Positions 18,017 through 26,011 of a stretch of 64,000 bases of DNA are shown in pieces (position 1 is the stretch's first letter; each line of letters begins with the position of its first letter). The notes under the pieces were generated by a model, which was not told the DNA's origin, searched no databases, and saw only the letters and a program-made list of their open reading frames with translations. The DNA is taken from assembly GCF_016714285.1 (NCBI RefSeq), contig NZ_JADJNN010000023.1:1-64000 (forward strand), written 5' to 3'. Both the position numbers and the translations under genes were made by a program. Source of the DNA: Nannocystis sp. (GTDB lineage: Bacteria > Myxococcota_A > Polyangia > Nannocystales > Nannocystaceae).

Positions 18017-21000
18017 ATGACCACCTATCTGACCTGGCTGCACATCTCCGATTTACACTTCTGTGCGCCGTGGACCGCGTGGCGTTCCGACCGACTCCTG
18101 GCGTCGCTAGCCGCAGATCTGGCCGCCCTCGAATCCAAGCACGGGCTACGCCCGGATCTCGTGTTCGTCACCGGCGATGTCGCATTCGGCCAGATTCGTG
18201 ACGTGTCGGGCCTCTGCATGGCGGATCAGTACGAGAACGCCTGGCTGTTCCTGGTCGGCCTGCTCGACATCTACAAGCCGGCGCTCCCCCTCGAGAATCT
18301 CTTCATTGTCCCCGGAAATCATGACGTCGATCGCAGCAAGGCCCGGCAACCAATCAACGACTGGCTGAGCACCGTCAGTGCCAGGCGAGTCACCGAGATG
18401 ATCCGCGACGCGGACCCGGACTGGCAGTTGATCGCGGAGCGCCAGCACGCCTATCTTAAATTTCTCAACGACCTCGGCGCCACACATCTGCTGGCCGACC
18501 CGAAGCGCCTCATCTTCGACGCCGTGCGCGAGATCGCAGGCTTGAAGGTCGGTATCGCCGGCTTCAACAGCGCCTGGTCGTGCAAGGGCGACAAGGAGAA
18601 GGGGCAGCTGTGGATGGGCGCCGAATGGCAGCTCCATACGCTCGAGCACCGCCTGGAGAAGGCCGACCTCCGCATCGCCCTCATGCACCATCCGGCCAGC
18701 TGGTTCGTCGAGCGCGAGGATCCCTCGCTTGCCCAGTGGCTCACCGCCCGCTTTCACATCTGCGCCCACGGCCACGAGCACGACGGCTGGGTCGCCCGGG
18801 ATGACAACCACCTGCGCATCGCCGCGGGCGCGGCCTATGGCGACTCGGACCATGAGACCGGCTACAACATCGTGCGCCTCGACCCCAAGACCGGCACAGT
18901 GGAGGTCTGGTTGCGCGAGTACACCAAGAAGGGTATCGGCGCATGGAAGCCTATGGTCATTCCGAAGCGAACGGACGACCTCGGATACGCCGTCTACCCC
19001 GGACAGCTTCGCCTGCCGACGATTGTCCCCGTCCCGGCGAGCCCGGCTGCGGCGCCGCCCACAGCTCCGCCCACGCCGATCACCGTGCCGGCATCACCTG
19101 TCCCGCAGCCTGGGCTCGAGGGACCCGAGTCCCGGGGGATCCACGGCCGGGGTCCCGCGATCAATGCATTGCAGGGACGCCTCAACAAGAAGTCGGTCGT
19201 GGTCCTGTACGGCATGACGGGCATCGGCAAGACGATGATCGCCGTCGAGCTCGCTCGTCGGCTCGGATTCATTGATACAGTGCGCTTCATCGTCACTAGC
19301 CGCAATTGGACAATGATGGACGTCTTCGCCCAGATGGCGCGACTCTTCGACGATCAATATGAGCGCAAATTGAGCGACGTCCGGGGCCGACGCGACTGGT
19401 CGATCCTCGACGGCGCGCGCCCGGGCTTTGTGCTGATCGAGAACGCCCACCTGCTCTTCAACGACCACAGAACGACCGACAGCGAGCTGGCCGATCTGCT
19501 CCGCGAGTTTGCCGCTCGCGCGCCCCAGGTCAAGCTGATACTCGAGAGCAGCGAGGAACCGCCGACCGGCCTGTGTGACGTCGCAGGGGTAGGCAAACAG
19601 ATGGTAGTGGGCTTGCCTCGTGAGGCCCTCGCCGCGCTCCTTCGCCGTCCCGAGCCCAGCGACCCCGGCCTGGGCTGGGACCTGAGCGAACGCGACCTCG
19701 ACTATGTGTTCAATCGCCTCGGCGATAGCATCAACCGCGGGGCCCATCCCTTCGCGGCGCGACTGCTGGTGGCGGTCGCATCACACCACCGGGAGACACC
19801 GCGCCAAGTGCTCGAGCACCGCGTCGGGGAGTTGAATGAACGGATCGAGAAGCGCCTGTTCACCGAGCTCTTCGTCAACATTCTCTCCCCAACCCAGCGT
19901 CGAGCCCTCCACTTCTGTGCTCTCTACCGGGCTGGGATCCCTGAGGCACATCACCTGATTGCAATCAATGACGCGGTCAAGGATGAATTCGCCTGCCAGG
20001 TCCTGGAGCGGCACTGCCTGCTCGCGCACCAGGACCAGACGCTCTACCTGCACAACATCATTCGGGACCTCACGATGGTGCGCGAAGGCGGGGGAGACAA
20101 CGCCGAGATGCACGAGGTGCTCGGTGACGCGTGGCTTGAGACCGTGCGTCATCTTCCCAAACGCAATCCGAGCCAGCTCCGCGCCGCCGCGGAAGCCGTG
20201 CACCACCTGCTCGCCGCGGGCCGCTACGATCGCCTGCCCAGGCTCGCCACGGTGCTCCGGCATAGCAATGATCTGCTCAATGAGCTGCGAGAAACCTCCC
20301 TGCGCTTGAACAAATCCGGGCACCACACCGGTAACCGCTGCGTGCTCGAGATCCTGGTCGCGCTGGAGCCTGATGTGCCGACCCACCGCCGCTTCCTTGG
20401 CGAGTGCATCGCCCGGCTCGATGGTAAGAACAGCCCAAATGCACTCGAGCAGTTTTTGGTGGCCCATCGGCTCAGCCCCGAGCGGCCGGAGAATCTGGCC
20501 AACGTCGGCCGCACATATCTCGCTCGGGGTGAGGCGGCGCTCTTCGTGCAGCTCGTCGACGATCTACCGCCCGCGATCCAGAAACAGGCGATCAATGACC
20601 ACGTGGCGTGCATCCTCGCGAATGTGCGCGAGGACCTCGGCCAGCACGACCAGGCCTCGCTGCTCCGGCGTCGCCTCATCGACGATGGCTCCCGCAATCC
20701 GGTGCTATTCAATGATGAGGCCAAGGCGCTTCTGCGCCTCGGCCGGCCCCAGGAGGCCCTCGACATCCTCGACAAGGCCGCCCAGGGCGCCTCCAACGCG
20801 TACACGGCTAGCATCCGCGGTACGCGCTCGAGGCCCTCGGCCAGCACGACCAGGCCAAGCTGCTCCGGCGTCGCCTCATCGACGAGGGCTCCCGCGATCC
20901 CGTGCTATTCAATGATGAGGCCAAGGCGCTCCTACGTCTCGGCCGGCCCCAGGAGGCCCCTCGACATCCTCGACAAGGCCGACGCCCAGGGCGCCTCCGA

Positions 21001-21262
21001 TGCGTACACGGCCAACATCCGCGGCGCCGTGCTCGATGCCCTCGGCCAGCACGACCAGGCCTCGCTGCTCCGGCGTCGCCTCATCGACGAGGGTTCTCGC
21101 GATCCCGTGCTATTCAATGATGAGGCCATGGCGCTCCTACGTCTCGGCCGGGCCCAGGAGGCCCTCGACATCCTCGACAAGGCCGACGCCCAGGGCGCCT
21201 CCGGTGCGTACACGGCCAACATACGCCGCGCTGTGCTCGAGGCCCTCGGCCGCAATGATTGA
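18017..21262 (+). CDS. metallophosphoesterase-STAND NTPase fusion with C-terminal tandem repeats
   Basis: A 1081-residue protein from ATG 18017. Earlier TTG and ATG codons at 17933 and 17972 would add atypical residues. An N-terminal calcineurin-like phosphoesterase has LHISDLHF (residues 8-15), TGDVAF (about 52), GNHD (about 100), a later HHP and GHEHDGW (about 251), so all metal ligands appear present. A Pro/Ala linker leads to an NTPase of the STAND/NACHT-like class with P-loop GMTGIGKT (about 398) and Walker B FVLIENAHLL (about 471). Helical repeats follow, then near-identical 68-residue units. Effector-switch-sensor plans of this kind act in antiviral defence, so the phosphoesterase may be the effector (inference). 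Inverted 260-bp repeats flank it. One repeat unit is read out of frame. Confidence 0.86.
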   Translation: MTTYLTWLHISDLHFCAPWTAWRSDRLLASLAADLAALESKHGLRPDLVFVTGDVAFGQIRDVSGLCMADQYENAWLFLVGLLDIYKPALPLENLFIVPGNHDVDRSKARQPINDWLSTVSARRVTEMIRDADPDWQLIAERQHAYLKFLNDLGATHLLADPKRLIFDAVREIAGLKVGIAGFNSAWSCKGDKEKGQLWMGAEWQLHTLEHRLEKADLRIALMHHPASWFVEREDPSLAQWLTARFHICAHGHEHDGWVARDDNHLRIAAGAAYGDSDHETGYNIVRLDPKTGTVEVWLREYTKKGIGAWKPMVIPKRTDDLGYAVYPGQLRLPTIVPVPASPAAAPPTAPPTPITVPASPVPQPGLEGPESRGIHGRGPAINALQGRLNKKSVVVLYGMTGIGKTMIAVELARRLGFIDTVRFIVTSRNWTMMDVFAQMARLFDDQYERKLSDVRGRRDWSILDGARPGFVLIENAHLLFNDHRTTDSELADLLREFAARAPQVKLILESSEEPPTGLCDVAGVGKQMVVGLPREALAALLRRPEPSDPGLGWDLSERDLDYVFNRLGDSINRGAHPFAARLLVAVASHHRETPRQVLEHRVGELNERIEKRLFTELFVNILSPTQRRALHFCALYRAGIPEAHHLIAINDAVKDEFACQVLERHCLLAHQDQTLYLHNIIRDLTMVREGGGDNAEMHEVLGDAWLETVRHLPKRNPSQLRAAAEAVHHLLAAGRYDRLPRLATVLRHSNDLLNELRETSLRLNKSGHHTGNRCVLEILVALEPDVPTHRRFLGECIARLDGKNSPNALEQFLVAHRLSPERPENLANVGRTYLARGEAALFVQLVDDLPPAIQKQAINDHVACILANVREDLGQHDQASLLRRRLIDDGSRNPVLFNDEAKALLRLGRPQEALDILDKAAQGASNAYTASIRGTRSRPSASTTRPSCSGVASSTRAPAIPCYSMMRPRRSYVSAGPRRPLDILDKADAQGASDAYTANIRGAVLDALGQHDQASLLRRRLIDEGSRDPVLFNDEAMALLRLGRAQEALDILDKADAQGASGAYTANIRRAVLEALGRND
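20636..21262 (+). repeat. 204-bp (68-codon) coding tandem repeats at the 3' end of the STAND gene
   Basis: Near-identical units start at 20636, 20836, 21041 and 21245 (the last truncated by the stop codon), marked by CTCGGCCAGCACGACCAG. The spacings are 200, 205 and 204 bp. The first unit has lost about four bases (3+1) near 20770-20825 and the second has an extra C near 20956. About 47 residues between these points are therefore translated out of frame, then the frame is restored. Each unit encodes a helical repeat (RRRLIDEGSRDPVLFNDEA and so on), like the sensor repeats of STAND proteins. Confidence 0.87.
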
Positions 21263-21346
21263 AGCCAAGCAAGTCATGCTTGCCCAGCCCGGGCGCCGCT
21301 TCAAGCGACCGGTGGGGCGCTCACGCCAGTGCTCATCATCGAGGGC

Positions 21347-21565
21347 TCAGGCACGCGCGCGCAGCAGGCCCTCGGCCTTGAGCGCGGCGTGCACCGCCGG
21401 ACGCTCGGCGATGCGAGCGACGAACGCGGCGACGACGGTGGTGATCGGCACGCCGTCGGCGCCGCTCTCGGGCTCATCGAGCGAGCTGAGGTGATCAGCA
21501 TGGCAGTGCGAGACGAACGCGGCGTCGAGGCGGCGCGGACGACAACCGGCGGGAGCATGGCGCAA
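21347..21565 (-). pseudogene. mosaic of gene fragments (metallo-beta-lactamase-like and glutathione S-transferase-like)
   Basis: A 72-codon minus-strand frame joins two unrelated-looking pieces. FVSHCHADHLSSL contains the HxHxDH metal motif of the metallo-beta-lactamase fold. It is followed by ARIAERPAVHAALKAEGLL, which resembles the C-terminal helix of bacterial glutathione S-transferases. Neither domain is complete. The frame lies between the STAND gene and repeat B and is most simply read as debris from earlier insertions or deletions. The match to both families rests on short motifs only. Confidence 0.4.
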
Positions 21566-21823
21566 GAGACATGTTCATGCGGCCATGTCGCGCCCTCAGG
21601 GCCGCTGCGGTCCGGCTCTCGGTGACGCCGACCGCACCGTCCTTTAGCGGAGGCTTCGCTTGCCGGAGGGCCGAGAAGGGCCTCGACCGAGTCCGGCGTA
21701 GACCCGGGAATCACCCCGGCGACGGTGTGTCAGGCCGTGTTTGAGGGCGACCCCCTTCTCGGACATCCGGCTTCCAGGGCCTGCGCGGGCGCTCAGCCGG
21801 ACCGCATCGGCCCGTGCGACGTC
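21564..21823 (-). repeat. 260-bp palindromic repeat, copy B (inverted relative to A)
   Basis: The reverse complement of copy A with scattered substitutions. Inner stem arms are CCGAGAAGGGCCTCG (21671-21685) and CGACCCCCTTCTCGG (21748-21762). Relative to copies A and C, two G-C pairs of this stem have become A-T pairs on both arms, that is, compensatory changes. The outer 18-bp arms carry one mismatch. With copy A it encloses 4.2 kb containing the STAND gene. The right end is followed by reiterations of the element's terminal sequence. Confidence 0.9.
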
Positions 21824-21920
21824 GTTGGCGTCGCGGCTTGTTCAGACGCAGCGGTCCGTGCGACGTCGTCCGTGTCGCGGCTCATTCGGACCGCAGCGGC
21901 CCGTGCGACGTCGTCCGCGC
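21812..21920 (-). repeat. tandem reiteration of the repeat-element end (about 45-bp units)
   Basis: CCGTGCGACGTCGT recurs at 21812, 21856 and 21901, giving a 44-45-bp period. Each unit carries the terminal sequence of the 260-bp repeat (GACGTCGCACGGNCC on the other strand) plus a variant of CGGTCCG. The array stops 20 bp before the carotenoid oxygenase stop codon. It suggests repeated insertion or slippage at the element end. Confidence 0.75.
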
Positions 21921-21939
21921 CACCAGGAGGCGCGGGCCG

Positions 21940-23970
21940 CTACAGCTGCTGCAGCAGGCGACGCAGCACGCCGGCGCCGATCGTGCCGAGCTCCAACAGC
22001 TTGAGGTAGGTGGGCATCTCGATCGTGGGCGCGCTGTACTCGGGGCGGACCCAGTTCTCGACGCCGGCGCGGTCGACCCAGCTCGAGTGCAGCGGGAAGC
22101 CGGGACGGATGCCGCGCTCGTAGGGGCCGGGGCCGAGGGTGCAGCAGGGGCCGGCGTCGAGCGGGCGCGCGGCGTCCCAGATCCACACCTCCATCGCCGC
22201 GCTGTCGGGGCCCCAGACCTGGGCGATGAGGTAGCCGTCGCAAACGCTGCAGGAGCCGGGCCTGGGCACGAAGGTGGGCGCCGCCATGAACCAGCCGGCG
22301 GGGAAGGTGTAGGCGCTCTCCAACTTCATGTCGTGGTCGAGGCGGAAGAAGCGGACGGTGTTGGCCGGGTCCTGCATGCGCTCGATGAACTCGGACAGGC
22401 CCATGAGGCGGCGCGGCGGCCAGGCGTCGTCGGGGCGGCCGCGGCGGAAGTTGGCGAACACGCGGGTGCTCATGGTCTGCGGCAGCCAGCCGCCGGCGAC
22501 CCAGTAGGTGGCGTCGTGGCGGCGAGCGGCGCGGAGCAGGTTGGGCACGTCGGAGCCGCTGTGCTCGGAGAGGTAGGGCGAGAGCTGCAGCGGCGGGAGG
22601 AGGTTCAGGCCGAAGGGGAAGTTGGCGTGGTCGTCGACCTCGGGGAAGGCGCGGGTCTCGACCCGGCCGCTGCGCAGGTCGACGACGTGGCGGCGGACCT
22701 GGTTGAGGTCGGTGGCGGAGGAGAACATGCCGAGCAGGCTGGCGGGGACGGTGCCGCCGCCGACCAGGCGGTCGCCGTCCTCCATCTGGTCGGCCGGGTC
22801 GGCGCCGATGTTGTGCTGGCAGAACAGGGTGATGATGTCGTCGTCGTCGTCGTAGTCGGCGATCGCGTGGGTGAGCTCCCAGGCGAGCTCGATCTTGCGG
22901 GCGGGGACGTCACGGGATTCGCCGCGCAGGGCCCTGCGGATCGCGTCCTTGTGGATGAAGTAGACCGGGCAGCGCAGGTCCGGGGTCGCCTCGCGCATGC
23001 GGATCTTGAGCCAGCGGTAGAACACTCGCAGGTTGCGCGGCACCTCCTCGGTGCGCTTCTCGATCAGCCAGCGCCACACCAGCGGGGCCAGCGGCTCGAG
23101 CAGCGAGGCGGTGTTGAGCACGAGGTTGGCGTTGAAGATGACGAGGTAGTTGCGGGTGAGGCACAGCTGGTGCACCGAGGCGTGGCGCAGGATCACCGGC
23201 TTGCCGTCGACGGTGACGCGCAGCGGCGGGGTCGGCTCGCCGGGGCCGCCGTCCCAGGTCATGAGGTAGAGGTCGGCGCGGATCGGCTTGTTGACGCTGA
23301 GGAAGTCGGCGACCCGCGGGACGATGTTGGTGAACAGCAGGCGCGGCTTGCCGGGCTCGAAGTCGGGGTCGTAGACCGGGTGGCCCGAGGTCATGATCAT
23401 CGGGCTGAAGCTGCTGCCGACGGCGGCGTGGTAGTCGCGCGAGCGGCCGACCGGGGTGAGGTGCTCGAGCGTGAGCGGTGAGATCTCGACGGGGCGACCG
23501 GCGTCGTAGGAGAGCAGGATACGGCGGCCCTCGTAGCCGCCCTCGCCGAGCACCGAGAAGGCGGGGATCGGGGCGGTGTTGGTGAGGTTCGAGGTGCCAA
23601 ACCAGCTGAACTCGGCGAAGTCGGTGCGCACGAAGGCCTCGGGGGCCAGCTTGCGCAGGTGCCACGACTGGTTCTCGATGAAGCGGGTGGCGACGCGGAT
23701 GAAGGTGCCGCCGCGGTCGCTGAGCGGCTCGAGGTCCATCGTCAGCAGGCGCCCGGAGGCGGTGAGCATGTGCGGGTTGACGGCGAGCTCGTGGTGCTCG
23801 TGGATCGACTGGTACGGGAAGACGGTGGTGAAGGTGCGGCCCGAGAGGTCGGCCGGGTACTCGCCGGTGCGCACGACGTAGCGGGCGCTGTGGTCGACCT
23901 CGTCGCCGTGGTAGGTGTGGACGAGGCCGCGGAGGACGCGTTCGTGGAACTCCTGGACGCTGGCTGACAT
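21940..23970 (-). CDS. carotenoid oxygenase (RPE65/CCD) family protein
   Basis: A 676-residue protein. Features that fit the carotenoid cleavage oxygenase family are the SVHQLCLTRNYLVIF segment (compare the HDFxxTxxY motif), the His-containing LFCQHNIGADP segment and the C-terminal GPGPYERGIRPGFPLHSSWV. Family enzymes use one Fe(II) held by four His to cleave double bonds of carotenoids, apocarotenoids or stilbenes with O2. The protein is longer than the usual 450-550 residues and overall similarity looks distant, so the substrate is open and the iron ligands should be confirmed by structure. The divergent position of some motifs lowers confidence. It lies 42 bp from the kinase gene on the same strand. 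Confidence 0.78.
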   Translation of the reverse strand: MSASVQEFHERVLRGLVHTYHGDEVDHSARYVVRTGEYPADLSGRTFTTVFPYQSIHEHHELAVNPHMLTASGRLLTMDLEPLSDRGGTFIRVATRFIENQSWHLRKLAPEAFVRTDFAEFSWFGTSNLTNTAPIPAFSVLGEGGYEGRRILLSYDAGRPVEISPLTLEHLTPVGRSRDYHAAVGSSFSPMIMTSGHPVYDPDFEPGKPRLLFTNIVPRVADFLSVNKPIRADLYLMTWDGGPGEPTPPLRVTVDGKPVILRHASVHQLCLTRNYLVIFNANLVLNTASLLEPLAPLVWRWLIEKRTEEVPRNLRVFYRWLKIRMREATPDLRCPVYFIHKDAIRRALRGESRDVPARKIELAWELTHAIADYDDDDDIITLFCQHNIGADPADQMEDGDRLVGGGTVPASLLGMFSSATDLNQVRRHVVDLRSGRVETRAFPEVDDHANFPFGLNLLPPLQLSPYLSEHSGSDVPNLLRAARRHDATYWVAGGWLPQTMSTRVFANFRRGRPDDAWPPRRLMGLSEFIERMQDPANTVRFFRLDHDMKLESAYTFPAGWFMAAPTFVPRPGSCSVCDGYLIAQVWGPDSAAMEVWIWDAARPLDAGPCCTLGPGPYERGIRPGFPLHSSWVDRAGVENWVRPEYSAPTIEMPTYLKLLELGTIGAGVLRRLLQQL

Positions 23971-24012
23971 CGGCCTCGGGCGCCGTCCGCTGGGCCAGGA
24001 CGCGTCGTGCGC

Positions 24013-25752
24013 TCAGCGGCTCCAGAACAGGACGGCGAGGCAGAATACACCGACAATGGTGATCGCCAAGATGACGGATGAAATGCCGGGCATGGCCGCG
24101 GCGAGCACGGCGCTGATCAGCAGGAGGGCCGCGGTCCAGCCGATCCAGGCCTCGATCGTGATCGCCGCCATCGTGGCGATGGAGCCCAGCATCAGCAGAT
24201 CGAGGGCCATCGTGGCGGCGACCGGGACGTCGAGGAAGACCGCGACGGTGCGGTGAAACAGCATGGCGAGGCTGGAGACAACCAGCCACGCGGTGACCCG
24301 GCGGTTGATCGTGTTCTTCAGCAGCGAGCGGCGGAAGAAGAAGATCACCAGCAGCAGGACGGTGTTGATGATCCCCCCGGCGACCGCGTTCATGACCGCG
24401 GTGGGCAGCATGTTCTGTTGCGGGCTGCCGAGGATCACGACCACCGAGAGGCCGAGGATGCTGGTGGCGATGATGCCGGCGAGGACGACGCGCTGGCGCT
24501 TGGCGACGCTGAGGTCGAACTCGGGGTCGCGGTCGCGGCCGGAGCCGACCTCGAGGGCGTCGAGCAGGTCGGCCAGGGTCGGCCAGCGCTTCTCGGGCAG
24601 GTTGGCGAGGCCGCGGATCAGGGCGGCGTTCACGGCGGCCGGGACCTGGGTGCCGGCCGGTGGGGGATGGATCTTGCCGTCGCTCAGGTTGATGACGAGC
24701 TCGAGCAGGCTGCCGCCGGCGAAGGGGTGCTTGCCGTAGAGCGCGGTGTAGAGGGTGATGCAGAAGCTGAACTGGTCGCTGCGCTGGTCGGCCGGGCAGT
24801 GACGGTGCTGCTCCGGGGCCATGTAGGCGGGGGTCCCGGCGATGCGGGCGTTGCTGCGGGGCTCCTCGCCGGGGCGTTGGCTGGACTCGTCGCTGACCGG
24901 CCGCGTGGGCGGCGGGCTGGAGGTCGGCACGGTCGCGGAGATCTGGGAGCGGGCGGGCTCGCCGGGGCCAACGTGCAGGCCAGCGGCCGCGTTCGGCAAG
25001 GATCGGCCGGCCTCGCCGCGGGCGGCCGCGGCCTGCAAGGAGGCGCTGGCCGGCTCGGCGCGGCGGGACAGGCCGAAGTCCACGACGCGCACGCGCTCCT
25101 CGGCGTCGATGAGAATGTTGTCGGGCTTGAAGTCGGCGTGGATGACCCCGGCCTCGTGGGCGGCCTGGAGGCCGCGGCCGGCCTGGATCAGGACGCTGAG
25201 GGTGTCTTGCCAGCTGCGCGGCTGGGCCTTGAGCCAGGCGCCCAGGGTCTTGCCCTGGACGAACTCCATCGCGACAAACACCTGCTCGTCGATGCGGCCG
25301 ACCTCGTAGACCTGGACGACGTTCGGGTGCGACAGCTTGGCCATCGCCCGGGCCTCGCGCTGCATGCGGGCCTGGTTGCGCGGGCTGTTGTCGCGGCCGG
25401 GTCGCAGCAGCTTGAGGGCGACGCGGCGGTCGAGCTCCTCGTCGTAGGCCGAGTAGACCACGCCCATGCCGCCCTCGCCGAGGGTGCGCAGGACGGCGAA
25501 GCGGCCGATGCGGGCGGACTCGCCGAAGTAGCCGGGGCGCGGGTCGTCGTGGTCGCCCTGGCCCTCCTCGGCGTGCGTGTCGTCGTCGTTGCCGAGCGAC
25601 GGGTCGCCGCCCAGCGACGGGTCACCGGCGCGGCCCGGGAGCTTGTCCTGGGTGATCTCGGCGGCTGCGGCCGCGGCGATGATGCCGTCGCGCAGCTGCG
25701 GCTGCGACTCGGTGGCATAGCTGCCGCGCCAGACGTCGGGGTCCGAGTCCAT
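24013..25752 (-). CDS. Ser/Thr protein kinase with multi-pass membrane C-terminus
   Basis: A 579-residue protein from ATG 25752. A low-complexity acidic N-terminal leader precedes the kinase domain with GEGGMGVVY, VALKLL, the catalytic loop HADFKPDN (about residue 201) and DFGLSRR, then GTPAYMAPEQ. Arg is missing before the catalytic Asp (HAD instead of HRD). The segment from DFG to APE is about 90 residues of Ala/Ser/Pro-rich sequence instead of the usual 20-35. After the kinase come five or six transmembrane helices to the C-terminus. It is probably an integral-membrane signalling kinase. It is divergent from the efflux adaptor gene across a 259-bp gap without further features. Confidence 0.92.
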   Translation of the reverse strand: MDSDPDVWRGSYATESQPQLRDGIIAAAAAAEITQDKLPGRAGDPSLGGDPSLGNDDDTHAEEGQGDHDDPRPGYFGESARIGRFAVLRTLGEGGMGVVYSAYDEELDRRVALKLLRPGRDNSPRNQARMQREARAMAKLSHPNVVQVYEVGRIDEQVFVAMEFVQGKTLGAWLKAQPRSWQDTLSVLIQAGRGLQAAHEAGVIHADFKPDNILIDAEERVRVVDFGLSRRAEPASASLQAAAARGEAGRSLPNAAAGLHVGPGEPARSQISATVPTSSPPPTRPVSDESSQRPGEEPRSNARIAGTPAYMAPEQHRHCPADQRSDQFSFCITLYTALYGKHPFAGGSLLELVINLSDGKIHPPPAGTQVPAAVNAALIRGLANLPEKRWPTLADLLDALEVGSGRDRDPEFDLSVAKRQRVVLAGIIATSILGLSVVVILGSPQQNMLPTAVMNAVAGGIINTVLLLVIFFFRRSLLKNTINRRVTAWLVVSSLAMLFHRTVAVFLDVPVAATMALDLLMLGSIATMAAITIEAWIGWTAALLLISAVLAAAMPGISSVILAITIVGVFCLAVLFWSR

Positions 25753-26011
25753 CGTCAGGACTTCGCGCGTGTTGTCCTTGGTCCGCCGCATGCCGGGTCC
25801 GTGCCCGCGCACCCGCCCGTCGGCGCGCCGGGACAGAGTAACGCAGGGCAGCCCAGCTGGCGCCCCTGCGAGAACGCACACGGGTGGGCCGTCCGCTGCG
25901 GTGGCGGGCCGCTGTTTCATCGCGAAAGCGGAGCTTCCCGACGCGGCATCGCCGCGGGAACGGTGTACTTCCCGGTGGCTCCGCGCTATCACCCTGCGAG
26001 GTCGCACCCCG

